From the NCBI GenBank assembly GCA_910576785.1, contig CAJTJG010000012.1, forward strand, positions 37,195 through 101,194: a stretch of DNA of 64,000 nucleotides, in the 5' to 3' direction. The translations under genes and the position numbers were made by a program. The notes under the pieces were generated by a model. That model worked only from the letters and a program-made list of their open reading frames with translations. It made no database searches and was not told the origin of the DNA. This document shows, in pieces, positions 8,329-17,552 of the stretch (its first letter is position 1; each line of letters starts with the position of its first letter). Origin of the DNA: an uncultured Duncaniella sp. GTDB taxonomy: Bacteria > Bacteroidota > Bacteroidia > Bacteroidales > Muribaculaceae.

Positions 8329-8424
8329 TTTCATGCAGACACTCCATTCCGCAACTGCCTCTAAACAACTTTTTCACTTCAGGTGTTCTATTCTTAAAAA
8401 ACATAAAAACATATCTGTTGAATT

Positions 8425-9033
8425 ATGAAAAGATACCTTCCCGTTCTTACTGCGGCACTGATCGGAGTGGCCATGTGCTCATGTGATGAAAACGCCCGCC
8501 TGGCCAAGGAAATATCAGGCGAGTGGGTGGGGACACCCGAAAACTTCACCGACAACTCCGCCCTAACTGCATCCATCATAGACACCTATCTGTTCAGCCC
8601 CGACACCTGCACGACAAGCAAATGCCATGCCGGACCGCTGGTGATCGACGGGATGATATCCACCACCACCCAGATCGTTGGCGACAGTTCATTCATCGAA
8701 CCCATATCGCTTACAGCCTCGGCAAGGTCGAGCATAAAGGGATCGTGGCGTGTGGTGGACGACGATGAGATCCTCATCACACTCGACCCCGCCACAATCA
8801 CTATCGATGTCGATCCCTCAGCCATAGCCCTCAACAGCACTATGGTGGCCGGAGGCAAATCGCCCGCCATCGACTCCCTGCGGCCGGCCGTAGCTGCCAA
8901 TATCGGGCAGTCGCTCCGTCAGGCACTCCCCATACATTATGCAGGCATACGACATCTTGACGACATCAAGATAAAGGGCGCATTGCTCAAATACGAGATC
9001 AACGATGTGGACTATGTCCTGACAAGACAGTAG
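8425..9033 (+). CDS. Putative lipoprotein, unknown function
   Basis: A 202-residue protein beginning MKRYLPVLTAALIGVAMCSC with acidic residues after the Cys, so a probable lipoprotein. Residues about 30-200 are beta-rich: the opening EISGEWVGTPENF resembles lipocalin-like or META-type small domains (G-x-W near the start), followed by STTTQIVGDSSFIE and GSWRVVDDDEILITLDP. It ends in IKGALLKYEINDVDYVLTRQ. I do not recognise a characterised family. It stands alone between the secreted protein and tdk; no RBS or clear promoter seen. Confidence 0.65.
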   Translation: MKRYLPVLTAALIGVAMCSCDENARLAKEISGEWVGTPENFTDNSALTASIIDTYLFSPDTCTTSKCHAGPLVIDGMISTTTQIVGDSSFIEPISLTASARSSIKGSWRVVDDDEILITLDPATITIDVDPSAIALNSTMVAGGKSPAIDSLRPAVAANIGQSLRQALPIHYAGIRHLDDIKIKGALLKYEINDVDYVLTRQ

Positions 9034-9095
9034 ACCACACCCGCAGGAGAAAAAATTTACACCCGTGATTGCCGTGGCATTTAGGAAATATTCCT

Positions 9096-9103
9096 TACCT
9101 TTG
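9096..9103 (+). promoter_or_regulatory. -7 box of tdk
   Basis: TACCTTTG, 22 nt upstream of the ATG at 9126. Its position inside the longer open frame supports choosing the internal ATG as the true tdk start. Confidence 0.65.
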
Positions 9104-9125
9104 CCTCCTCAACAACCAGACTGAG

Positions 9126-9764
9126 ATGAACCGAAAAGGCAAACTATATTTCCGCTACGGCACGATGGGATCGGCCAAGACCGCCATTCTCCTCACCACC
9201 GCCTACAACTTTGAAGAGCGCAACATGCGCTACGTATGTCTGAAACCTGTCGTGGACACACGCGAGGCTACCAACGTCATACGCTCGCGCATAGGCATTG
9301 AGCGTGAATGCGGCTGGATATACCACGACTCCGACCTCTATGAAATGGCCCAGCAGCTCTTCGAGCAGAACATGGCCGTGATAGACTGGTTTCTCGTGGA
9401 CGAGGCCCAATTCCTCACAGCCGACCAGGTAGATCAGCTGGCCAGAGTGGTGGACGACTTCGGCAGCAACGTGATATGCTACGGTCTGCGCACCGACTTC
9501 AAGAGCCACCTCTTCGAAGGCTCCAGACGCCTCTTCGAGATAGCCGACACAATCGACGAGATAAAATCCACATGCTCGTGCGGACGCAAGACCATAATCA
9601 ATGCCCGCATAGACCGCAACGGCGACTTCGTCGAAGAGGGAGAGCAGGTGGAGATAGGCGGCGACGAGAGATACATGGCCGTATGCCGCAAATGCTGGCG
9701 CAACAAGCGCATAGAACAGTCCTACCGCTCCGTGCTCCCGTTCAAGGAGTTCACACGCGAATGA
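9126..9764 (+). CDS. tdk: Thymidine kinase, type II
   Basis: A 212-residue enzyme phosphorylating thymidine to dTMP for salvage. It has the P-loop GTMGSAKTA near the start, where type II kinases carry G-x-M-x-[SG]-G/A-K-T/S, the DEAQF motif that includes the Walker B Asp and catalytic Glu, the YGLRTDFKSHLFEGS lasso loop, and zinc ligands as CSCGRK and CRKCW. The ATG at 9126 is preferred because MNRKGKLYFRYGTMGS is the family start and the promoter box lies just upstream. thyA and folA, the de novo dTMP route, are at 53.5-54.8 kb. Confidence 0.95.
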   Translation: MNRKGKLYFRYGTMGSAKTAILLTTAYNFEERNMRYVCLKPVVDTREATNVIRSRIGIERECGWIYHDSDLYEMAQQLFEQNMAVIDWFLVDEAQFLTADQVDQLARVVDDFGSNVICYGLRTDFKSHLFEGSRRLFEIADTIDEIKSTCSCGRKTIINARIDRNGDFVEEGEQVEIGGDERYMAVCRKCWRNKRIEQSYRSVLPFKEFTRE

Positions 9765-9792
9765 GCAGGACAAAACCCCTCAACTATAATTT

Positions 9793-10572
9793 ATGAAACG
9801 CTTACTTTTCTTTCCCGCCGCCATACTCATGCTTCTGACCCTCCCGCAGAGGGCCACGGCATCAGTCCCCGTATCGCTCGTGGACGAGACTCTCACCTAC
9901 GACGTCATCTACAAATGGGGATTCATCAACAAGGTGGCGGGCTATGCCACCCTCTCGCTGCGCAATGACGGCGATCTCTACCGCGCCTCGCTCTATGCCG
10001 AGAATGCTCCGTGGGCCAACAGCATATACATGCTCCGCGACACCCTCTACACCACAATGACGAAGCAGAACATGTATCCGGTAGAATATATCTACATAGC
10101 CCACGAGGAGGGCAAATACAAGAAGGATGTGCTCAAGTTCCACCACTCGGGCAACACTTTCACCGCCGATGCCGTGCGCTACAAGCGGGCCTCCGACGAT
10201 GCTCCGATGACATCATCGTCCATATCCCTCGAAGGTCAGGGTATGACCGTCGACATGCTCAGTTCATTCTTCTATCTGCGTACGCTCGACTTCCCCACAA
10301 TGGCCAAAGGCAAGAGCATCAGCGTCAACATCTTCTCCGGATCAAAGAAGGAGAAACTCAAGATCACATACCTTGGTCCGCAATCGGTGGAGCTGAACGG
10401 TTCGAAGGTAAACTGCTACCGTATCAACTTCACATTCACCCGCAAGGGCAAGGAGAGCTCCGACCCTATAGCCGGATGGATCTCGGCCGATGACCGCCGC
10501 ATACCTATCAAAGTGGAGGGGCAGCTTCCCGTCGGAAAGGTACGCGCCATGTATACCGGCCCCAACCCCTGA
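9793..10572 (+). CDS. DUF3108 periplasmic protein
   Basis: A 259-residue protein with a signal peptide (cleavage near ATASVP). The mature part fits DUF3108: ETLTYDVIYKWGFINKVAGYATLSL at the start, the central SFFYLRTLDFPTMAKGK segment, and a C-terminal CYRINFTFTRKG ... GWISADDRRIPIKVEG. This strand pattern resembles lipid- or LPS-handling beta-barrel/beta-taco proteins, but no function is established for this member. It follows tdk by 28 bp and overlaps the next gene by 1 bp, so the two downstream genes are probably co-transcribed. Confidence 0.8.
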   Translation: MKRLLFFPAAILMLLTLPQRATASVPVSLVDETLTYDVIYKWGFINKVAGYATLSLRNDGDLYRASLYAENAPWANSIYMLRDTLYTTMTKQNMYPVEYIYIAHEEGKYKKDVLKFHHSGNTFTADAVRYKRASDDAPMTSSSISLEGQGMTVDMLSSFFYLRTLDFPTMAKGKSISVNIFSGSKKEKLKITYLGPQSVELNGSKVNCYRINFTFTRKGKESSDPIAGWISADDRRIPIKVEGQLPVGKVRAMYTGPNP

Positions 10573-11600
10573 TGGACCACAACACTATACACATCATTGT
10601 GACCGGTGATATCCACGGACGCTTCCACGCCTCCGATCCCGTCACAGCGACACCCGTGCCAGGCTCTCTGGCACGGGTGTCGGGCTATGTCGATGCCCTG
10701 CGGCGCAGAGTCGGGCGCGGGAACGTGATCCTCGCCGACAACGGAGACTTATTTACAGGCTCCCCCTCATCGTTCTGCCTCAACTATCTGCTTCCATCCT
10801 CACCTGTGCCGGCCATCATCTCCGCCATGGGCTATGACCTGCTCAATTCCGGCAACCATGACTTAGAGATGGCTACGCTTCCAGTGGCCGGTATTCCCAT
10901 ATTAGGCGCCAACACAGGCCACAAACCACACACGGTGATAACCCGCGGTGGCATACGCATAGGCTTCACCGGCATGCTCACCGACTCCACTCCGCACCTC
11001 TTCAACGGAGTCGAGGTCACATCCATGTCAGATGTCATGCCTCCGGCCGATGCCGACTTCAACATAGCGCTCATCCATGCCGGCACAGACGAGATCCCGC
11101 CCGTGACGGCACAAAGGTATGATGTCGTGGTGTGTGGTCACGACCATCGTCCGCGCATCACCACCATCGGATCCACCCCGGTGATCAATCCGGGCGCCGG
11201 AGGCGTGAATCTGGTCCACATCACCCTTTCCTCCTCCGGAATGCGATGCGCCATAGTCACAATAAGCGATATCAAACCTGCCTTTCCCACCCCATCACTC
11301 CCATCGCCACATGTCAGGATCACAGACTCGCTCCATACGCTAATACGCATGGCATTCCTGTCAGTCTATCCCGAAGCCACGCAGATCATCCTACCCTCGG
11401 TCAACGACACACCCTCACCATCAGGGACCGACATACTCACTCTCCTACCCTATGATGACCATATATGTCTGGCATCCGATCCGACTGATACACAAGTCCC
11501 GACGATCGTCACCGACACCCATACGGCATGCTGCCGCAGGCTTAAGATCCACTCCGTATCCCCCCTCCCGCTGAAAAGTTATATGCTCGAACCGTACTGA
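10572..11600 (+). CDS. Calcineurin-like metallophosphatase (5'-nucleotidase type)
   Basis: A 342-residue protein with the metallophosphatase signature blocks in order: VTGDIHGRF (D-x-H), ADNGDLFTGSPSS (GD), LNSGNHDLEMA (GNHD/E), LIHAG and VVCGHDHRP (GHxH-like). This arrangement fits the N-terminal domain of UshA/CpdB-type 5'-nucleotidases, here with only a short remainder and no signal peptide, so it may act in the cytoplasm on a nucleotide or phosphodiester. The C-terminal 100 residues are unassigned. Its ATG overlaps the stop of the DUF3108 gene. Confidence 0.8.
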   Translation: MDHNTIHIIVTGDIHGRFHASDPVTATPVPGSLARVSGYVDALRRRVGRGNVILADNGDLFTGSPSSFCLNYLLPSSPVPAIISAMGYDLLNSGNHDLEMATLPVAGIPILGANTGHKPHTVITRGGIRIGFTGMLTDSTPHLFNGVEVTSMSDVMPPADADFNIALIHAGTDEIPPVTAQRYDVVVCGHDHRPRITTIGSTPVINPGAGGVNLVHITLSSSGMRCAIVTISDIKPAFPTPSLPSPHVRITDSLHTLIRMAFLSVYPEATQIILPSVNDTPSPSGTDILTLLPYDDHICLASDPTDTQVPTIVTDTHTACCRRLKIHSVSPLPLKSYMLEPY

Positions 11601-11657
11601 AATTTTCCCTGCCCGATCCATAAACTTAACAAATCCTGCGATTGTTGAATAAGTATT

Positions 11658-13043
11658 ATGAGAAAGGCATTCCACGTTTTAGCTATTTCCGTCATGATGA
11701 CGTGCGCCGCAGGCACCCTCGCTGCAGCCGAGCCGGCGTCATCCTATCTCCACCGCCCCATGCCGGACGCATGGAGCTATGACGGAGCCATGGAGCAGAC
11801 ATTACCATCCGACGATGAGTGGTGGCACTCTTTCGACGACCCACGTCTCGACTCACTTATCAGCATGGGTGTGGACAACAATTTCAACCTCGCCATCGCT
11901 GCCAGGCGGCGCGAGGTGGCACGTCTGGCCGTGACACAGGCCAAGAGCGCCTACTATCCCAGCGTGGGTGTCAGCGCCAGCTATCAGCGCTCACGATCGG
12001 CCGGACAGGACATGAACGCCTACTCTCTGGCAGCCGACGTGTCATGGGAAGTGGATCTCTTCGGCAAGATCACCTCTGCTGTCAAAGCCTCAAAAGCTGA
12101 CTACAATGCCTCGCGCGCCGAATATCTGGCAGCAATGGTGAGCCTCACAGCCGACATAGCTACCTACTACGTCAACTGCCGCGTCACTGCCATGAGGTTA
12201 CAGGTGGCCCGCGAGCACCTCGAATCGCAGGAGCGCGTCATGAAGATCACACAAGCCCGCTACGAAGCCGGTCTGGTATCCAAACTTGATGTGGCACAGG
12301 CTCAGGTGGTGTATCTCAACACAGAATCCACTATCCCGGCACTCGAAACCTCTTATGCCAACTATTTCAACGCCCTTGCACTCATCCTCGGCGTATATCC
12401 CGACGAACTGTTCCGCATATTCCCCACACGCGGACAACTCCCGGCCTACGAGCGCATCATACCCGCCGGCATTCCGGCCGATCTCCTGCGCCGGAGACCG
12501 GATGTCGTGGCGGCCGAATACGAGCTCGCCGGACAGGCCGCCCGCCTCGGTATAGCCAAAAAAGATTTTCTACCCACCCTCACCATCAACGGATCAGTAG
12601 GCGTGAAATCAAACGACATCGGCGAGCTATTCGACAACAACAGCTTCTCCTACTCGGTAGGCCCCACCCTCTCCTGGACAATTTTCGACGGATTCGCACG
12701 CAAAGCCGCCGTAGCTTCGGCCCGCGAGCAGATGCAGAGCGCCATCGAGACATACAACCTCACCGTCATGACCGCCGTGGAGGAGGTCAACAATTCGCTC
12801 GCCACATATCAGAGCGCTCTCCGCACCATGGAGATCGACCAGAAAGTAGTGGATCAGAGCCGGGAGTCATTCAACCTCTCGGTGGACCAGTACAAGCAAG
12901 GTCTCTCACCATTCACCAACGTTGTCAACGCACAGATTGACTGGCTATCGGCGGCCAACTCGCTCGTCGCTGCCCACGGCCAGGCACTGATCTCACTCAT
13001 AAATATCTACAAGGCCCTCGGCGGCTCTCCTCTTGAAAACTGA
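11658..13043 (+). CDS. TolC/NodT-family outer-membrane efflux protein
   Basis: A 461-residue outer-membrane factor of an RND tripartite pump. It has a signal peptide (cleavage near AAAEP). Two OEP repeats follow: DEWWHSFDDPRLDSLISMG and a long helical stretch with AKSAYYPSVGVSASYQRS in the first, and PADLLRRRPDVVAAEYELAG with YSVGPTLSWTIFDGFARKAA in the second; LLRRRPDV is a hallmark of NodT-type OMFs. Unlike many relatives it shows no clear lipobox. It is the first gene of a three-gene operon with an adaptor (8 bp downstream) and an inner-membrane pump. Confidence 0.93.
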   Translation: MRKAFHVLAISVMMTCAAGTLAAAEPASSYLHRPMPDAWSYDGAMEQTLPSDDEWWHSFDDPRLDSLISMGVDNNFNLAIAARRREVARLAVTQAKSAYYPSVGVSASYQRSRSAGQDMNAYSLAADVSWEVDLFGKITSAVKASKADYNASRAEYLAAMVSLTADIATYYVNCRVTAMRLQVAREHLESQERVMKITQARYEAGLVSKLDVAQAQVVYLNTESTIPALETSYANYFNALALILGVYPDELFRIFPTRGQLPAYERIIPAGIPADLLRRRPDVVAAEYELAGQAARLGIAKKDFLPTLTINGSVGVKSNDIGELFDNNSFSYSVGPTLSWTIFDGFARKAAVASAREQMQSAIETYNLTVMTAVEEVNNSLATYQSALRTMEIDQKVVDQSRESFNLSVDQYKQGLSPFTNVVNAQIDWLSAANSLVAAHGQALISLINIYKALGGSPLEN

Positions 13044-13051
13044 ACTGACTC

Positions 13052-14176
13052 ATGAAAAAGAACGCATTCATCATCTCATGTCTGGGCGCAGCGATGATAC
13101 CAACCCTCGCCGCCTGCCACCGTACGGCCGACCGCACACATGACACCGTAACCGAGACTGTCGATGTGGCCCAGCCTGAAGTCGACACCGTGGTGCTCTC
13201 CAACCTCTATCCGGGCTATCTCACAGCGAAAAGCTCGGTTGATGTCATGGCCACCGTCTCAGGAAAACTCCTCTCCAAAAACTTTCAGAAAGGATCTGTG
13301 GTCAAGAAAGGCCAGCTTCTCCTCACCATCGACCCCGGGCCCTACCGCGACCGTGTAGCACAGGCAGAAGCTGCCCTCGCCACCGCCATAAGTACACGTG
13401 ACTATGCCGAGGAACACTACAATGCCGTCAAGAAAGCTCTCGAAAGCGATGCCGTCAGCAAGATGGAGGTGATCCAGTCGGAGAGTTCGCTCAAAGAGGC
13501 CGAGGCAAGCATAAAGAATGCGCGTGCCTCCCTCGAGAATGCACGCCGCGACCTCGGATTCTGCACCATCACCGCACCGCTCACCGGAAGGGTGGCAAGC
13601 TGTCCATTCGATGTAGGCGAATACATCAACGGCGGAGCCTCGCCCGTAAAGCTCACGACTGTCTACGACAATACCAGCATGACGGCCAACTTTGCCATCG
13701 AGGACACACGCTACCTCGACATCATCAACACCGAAGGGCGCAACGATACTCTCGATTTCGCGAGAGTGCCGCTGAGATTTGACGAGGAACTTCCGCATTC
13801 CTACACAGGTAGCGTGTCGTACATCGCCCCATCGCTCGACAAGACCACCGGCACACTCAAATTACAGTGCCATGTGGAAAATCCCTACGACGAACTCCGC
13901 GAGGGTATGTATGTCAAGGTCGATCTCCCCTACGGGATACGTCCGGATGCTGTACTGGTCAAGGATGCTTCCCTCGGCAGCGACCAGTTGGGCAAATACC
14001 TCTATGTGGTCAATGACTCCGACAAGATTGTATATACTCCGGTGACAGTAGGACAACTCTACCACGACACTCTCCGTGTGATCGAAAAGGGCATATCGCC
14101 GGGACAGCGCTACGTGACACGCGCCATGCTGAAAGTCCATGACGGGATGACTGTAAACCCACGCCTCGTTAAGTAA
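13052..14176 (+). CDS. RND efflux periplasmic adaptor (MFP), lipoprotein
   Basis: A 374-residue adaptor linking the inner-membrane pump to the TolC-like channel. The N terminus ends in the lipobox TLAAC, so it is predicted to be lipid-anchored. Domains: barrel-sandwich lipoyl halves (VDVMATVSGKLLSKNFQKG, QLLLTIDPGPYRDRV; returning half DLGFCTITAPLTGRVAS), a helical hairpin between them (about 100-165), beta-barrel (SYTGSVSYIAPSLDKTTGTL) and a membrane-proximal domain at the C terminus. It sits between the channel and pump genes with short gaps. Confidence 0.93.
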   Translation: MKKNAFIISCLGAAMIPTLAACHRTADRTHDTVTETVDVAQPEVDTVVLSNLYPGYLTAKSSVDVMATVSGKLLSKNFQKGSVVKKGQLLLTIDPGPYRDRVAQAEAALATAISTRDYAEEHYNAVKKALESDAVSKMEVIQSESSLKEAEASIKNARASLENARRDLGFCTITAPLTGRVASCPFDVGEYINGGASPVKLTTVYDNTSMTANFAIEDTRYLDIINTEGRNDTLDFARVPLRFDEELPHSYTGSVSYIAPSLDKTTGTLKLQCHVENPYDELREGMYVKVDLPYGIRPDAVLVKDASLGSDQLGKYLYVVNDSDKIVYTPVTVGQLYHDTLRVIEKGISPGQRYVTRAMLKVHDGMTVNPRLVK

Positions 14177-14200
14177 TGACACCGTAAAATCCATACGCCA

Positions 14201-17200
14201 ATGCTGTCAAAATTTTTCATAGACCGACCGATATTCGCCACCGTACTGGCTATAATTATGGTGCTGGTAGGCCTTGTCACGGTCAAGACCCTCCCGGTGG
14301 CACAGTATCCCGACATCACTCCACCCACGGTAATGGTCAATGCCTCCTATCCAGGAGCAGACGCCAAAACTGTGGCCGAAGTGGTGGGCCAGCCCATCGA
14401 GGAGCAGGTGAATGGTGTGGAAGGGATGATGTACATGAGCTCCAACTCAAGCGAGGGGAGCTATTCCCTGACCATCACCTTTGAAAACGGAACCGACCTC
14501 GACGAAGCCGCCGTAAAGGTGCAGAACCGCATATCGCTCGCCGAAGCCACTCTCCCCAACGCCGTCAAGGAGCAGGGGGTGTCAGTGGTATCCGAAGCCT
14601 CCAACATCATACTATTCATCGCACTCGAAGGTGATGACGACCGATACTCGGCACTCTATCTCACAAACTACGCACAGCTCAACATTATCGACGAACTATC
14701 ACGTATAGACGGTGTGGGCGGTGCAGGAGCATTCGGTGCAGGAGAGTACAGCATGCGTGTATGGCTCGACCCGGCCAAGATGCGGGTACGCGGTCTGACA
14801 CCTGCCGATGTCATGGGCATGATACAGTCGCAGAACATAGCGGTGTCAGCCGGTAGCGTGGGCACACCTCCCACCGATAGCGATGTGGACAATCAGTTCA
14901 CACTTACGTCCCAGGGACAGCTCTCCACCGTAGAGGAATTCGGCAACATCATACTCCGTGCCGAGCCTGACGGCTCCATTCTCCACCTGCGCGATGTGGC
15001 CCGTATAGAACTTGGCTCCGAGAGCTACTCCACAATATCCCATGTGTCGGGCCATGAGGCCGGCCTCATAGGTGTGCAACAACTCCCGGGAGCCAATGCC
15101 CTCGAGGTGGCAAGCAAGGTCAAGGACAAACTAAATGAACTCTCGCAATACTTCCCCGACGGTGTGCACTACCGAGTGATACTCGACACCACTGAGTTCG
15201 TCACTGCATCCATCGATGAGGTGCTCGTCACTTTTGTCGAGACGACACTTATAGTCATGGTGGTGATACTCCTGTTCCTTCAGAGCTGGCGTGCGGTCAT
15301 CATCCCCATGATAGCCATTCCCGTGTCGCTTATAGCCACTTTTGCAGTGATGAAACTGTTAGGGTTCTCGCTCAACACTCTGACTCTGTTCGGACTGGTG
15401 CTCGCCATAGCCATCGTGGTGGACGATGCCATTGTGGTCGTGGAGGACTGTGCGCGACTTGTCCAAGAGGGTAAACTGTCCCCACGTGAGAGTGCCGAGA
15501 AAGCCATGCAGGAGTTGCAGGGTCCGGTGATCGGCGAGGTGCTCGTACTCCTGTCCGTATTCATTCCCACGGCATTCATCAGCGGCATCACAGGCGAGCT
15601 CTACAAGCAATTCGCTCTCACAATAGCCACCTCAGTGGCCTTCTCCGGTTTCAATGCCCTCACATTCACCCCGGCCATGTGCGCCCTTTTCCTGCGCAAG
15701 AAAGAAGACACCACACCGAAGTTTTTCCTTTACCGTTGGTTCAATAAGGCTTACGACGGTACTCTTGTCCGCTATACCAAGTGGATCGGCTCACTGCTCA
15801 AACGCCCGGTCATGGCGATAGGTATCTATGCCGTGATATGCGCGATAGCCTTCTGGGGATTCATCAAATGGCCGTCAAGCTATATACCCGAGGAGGATCA
15901 AGGCTACTTCATGACATCCATACAGCTGCCTACCGGAGCTTCCGTTGACCGCACTGACAAGATAGTCACCGCCCTTGCCGACTCCGTTATGAAAATACCC
16001 GAGGTGACAAACGTCATATCCATAACAGGACAGTCAATGATGGGGGGCGGCTCAGGAGGCAACATGGGTTCACTCTTCGTCATGCTCAAACCTTGGAACC
16101 AACGCCACGGCAAGGAGCAGAGTGTGGATGGTGTCATCGAGCGCGTCAACCGTATCGCAGCCTCATTCCAGGAGCCGATAGTATTCTCCATCAATCCGCC
16201 AGCCATCCCGGGTCTCGGCATGACATCAGGTGCTACCATGCAGATACTCGACATAAACAATCTCGGTACAGGTGCCCTGTCCGAGGCCATTACAAAAATG
16301 CAGCAGCTCGGGACTAAAGACAAGAGACTGGCCCAGATCACATCGCAATTCCAGGGCAACGTGCCACAATATACCATAAAAGTGGACCGCGACCGTGCCC
16401 GCATGATGGGTCTCGGCCTGGAGGATATCTACGGTACACTATCCGAATTCATGGGCGGAAGCTACGTCAATGACTTCGTGAAGTTCGGACGCACCTATCA
16501 GGTCACCGTAAGTGCCGACTCACCATCACGCGCCCATATCGGTGAGATAGGAAATCTCACCGTGCGCAACGATGATGGCGAGATGGTACCGTTCTCATCA
16601 TTCGCCACAGTCGAACCCTCCATGGGACAATCGTCCGTGAGCCGCTACAACATGTATGGCACAGCCTCGATCACCGGCACTCCGGCCCATGGAGTCTCAA
16701 GCCAGGACTGTATAAAAGCCATGGAAGAACTCCTGGAGGAAGCTGTAGGCAACGACTTCTCCTATGCGTGGACAGGCGAAGCATATCAGGAGACCCAGTC
16801 AGGCACCACAATCACCATCGTGCTCCTCTTCGCCATCATAATCACAGTTCTCGTGCTCGCTGCACAATATGAGAGCTGGACCGACCCGATAGCCGTCATC
16901 ATCTCCATGCCCACAGCCATACTCGGCACCGTATTGGGCTGTATCATCATGTCGCAGTCCATATCAATATATACCCAGATCGGCATAATACTGCTGCTCG
17001 GACTCTCGGCCAAGAATGCCATCCTGATCGTAGAGTATGCCATAGACTTCCGCAAGACAGGGGTACCTGTACGTCAGGCGGCTCTTGATGCCGGACGCAT
17101 ACGCTTCCGCCCCATCATGATGACGGCGCTCGCATTCGTATTCGGAGTTCTTCCGATGCTATTCGCCTCCGGTGCCGGCGCATCCTCACGAGTGGCACTT

Positions 17201-17389
17201 GGCACAGCCGTAGTGTTCGGCATGGCCATCAACGCTATCGTAGGCACACTCTTCGTGCCCGGATTCTGGGAATTGCTCCAGAACTTCAAAGAGAAATATC
17301 TCAACGGTCTCTTCGCGTCCTCCACCGTACCGGCACCCGACGAAAAGACAACGACATCATCCGGCTCCTCCTCCTCCGATAACGTCTGA
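14201..17389 (+). CDS. RND multidrug efflux pump, HAE1 (AcrB-like) family
   Basis: A 1062-residue inner-membrane pump with the start MLSKFFIDRPIFATVLAIIM typical of HAE1 proteins. The proton-relay Asp pair appears in IVVDDAIVVVED (TM4) and the partner Lys in GLSAKNAILIVEYA (TM10). Two large periplasmic porter loops and twelve membrane segments are evident. The C-terminal tail is Ser/Thr-rich. Drugs, bile salts or detergents are typical substrates, but sequence alone does not say which. No TetR or other regulator is adjacent, so control is unknown. Confidence 0.95.
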   Translation: MLSKFFIDRPIFATVLAIIMVLVGLVTVKTLPVAQYPDITPPTVMVNASYPGADAKTVAEVVGQPIEEQVNGVEGMMYMSSNSSEGSYSLTITFENGTDLDEAAVKVQNRISLAEATLPNAVKEQGVSVVSEASNIILFIALEGDDDRYSALYLTNYAQLNIIDELSRIDGVGGAGAFGAGEYSMRVWLDPAKMRVRGLTPADVMGMIQSQNIAVSAGSVGTPPTDSDVDNQFTLTSQGQLSTVEEFGNIILRAEPDGSILHLRDVARIELGSESYSTISHVSGHEAGLIGVQQLPGANALEVASKVKDKLNELSQYFPDGVHYRVILDTTEFVTASIDEVLVTFVETTLIVMVVILLFLQSWRAVIIPMIAIPVSLIATFAVMKLLGFSLNTLTLFGLVLAIAIVVDDAIVVVEDCARLVQEGKLSPRESAEKAMQELQGPVIGEVLVLLSVFIPTAFISGITGELYKQFALTIATSVAFSGFNALTFTPAMCALFLRKKEDTTPKFFLYRWFNKAYDGTLVRYTKWIGSLLKRPVMAIGIYAVICAIAFWGFIKWPSSYIPEEDQGYFMTSIQLPTGASVDRTDKIVTALADSVMKIPEVTNVISITGQSMMGGGSGGNMGSLFVMLKPWNQRHGKEQSVDGVIERVNRIAASFQEPIVFSINPPAIPGLGMTSGATMQILDINNLGTGALSEAITKMQQLGTKDKRLAQITSQFQGNVPQYTIKVDRDRARMMGLGLEDIYGTLSEFMGGSYVNDFVKFGRTYQVTVSADSPSRAHIGEIGNLTVRNDDGEMVPFSSFATVEPSMGQSSVSRYNMYGTASITGTPAHGVSSQDCIKAMEELLEEAVGNDFSYAWTGEAYQETQSGTTITIVLLFAIIITVLVLAAQYESWTDPIAVIISMPTAILGTVLGCIIMSQSISIYTQIGIILLLGLSAKNAILIVEYAIDFRKTGVPVRQAALDAGRIRFRPIMMTALAFVFGVLPMLFASGAGASSRVALGTAVVFGMAINAIVGTLFVPGFWELLQNFKEKYLNGLFASSTVPAPDEKTTTSSGSSSSDNV

Positions 17390-17437
17390 GCATGAACGGT
17401 ATGTCTAAATTCTGACGTATCAAAATCATAGAAGGTA

Positions 17438-17529
17438 CAGAAGGACGAATAAAGGACAAAAGTGACATAATTTAATTATCCGTACGACAATTATTTATGC
17501 CACTTTTATCCTTTATTCGCCCTTTGTGT
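17438..17529. terminator. Long imperfect inverted repeat between convergent genes
   Basis: Left arm 17438-17469 (GACGAATAAAGGACAAAGTG core) matches the reverse complement of the right arm 17496-17529 with a few mismatches and one bulge. Position between the convergent RND gene and alcohol dehydrogenase gene suggests a bidirectional terminator. The long arms could also mark a small palindromic repeat element. Confidence 0.5.
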
Positions 17530-17552
17530 CTTAAGTCAATTATGACATTTAC

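Noticed and set aside
17438..17529. Insertion sequence or MITE
   Set aside because: Arms are imperfect, no target duplication is visible and the position between convergent genes fits a terminator.
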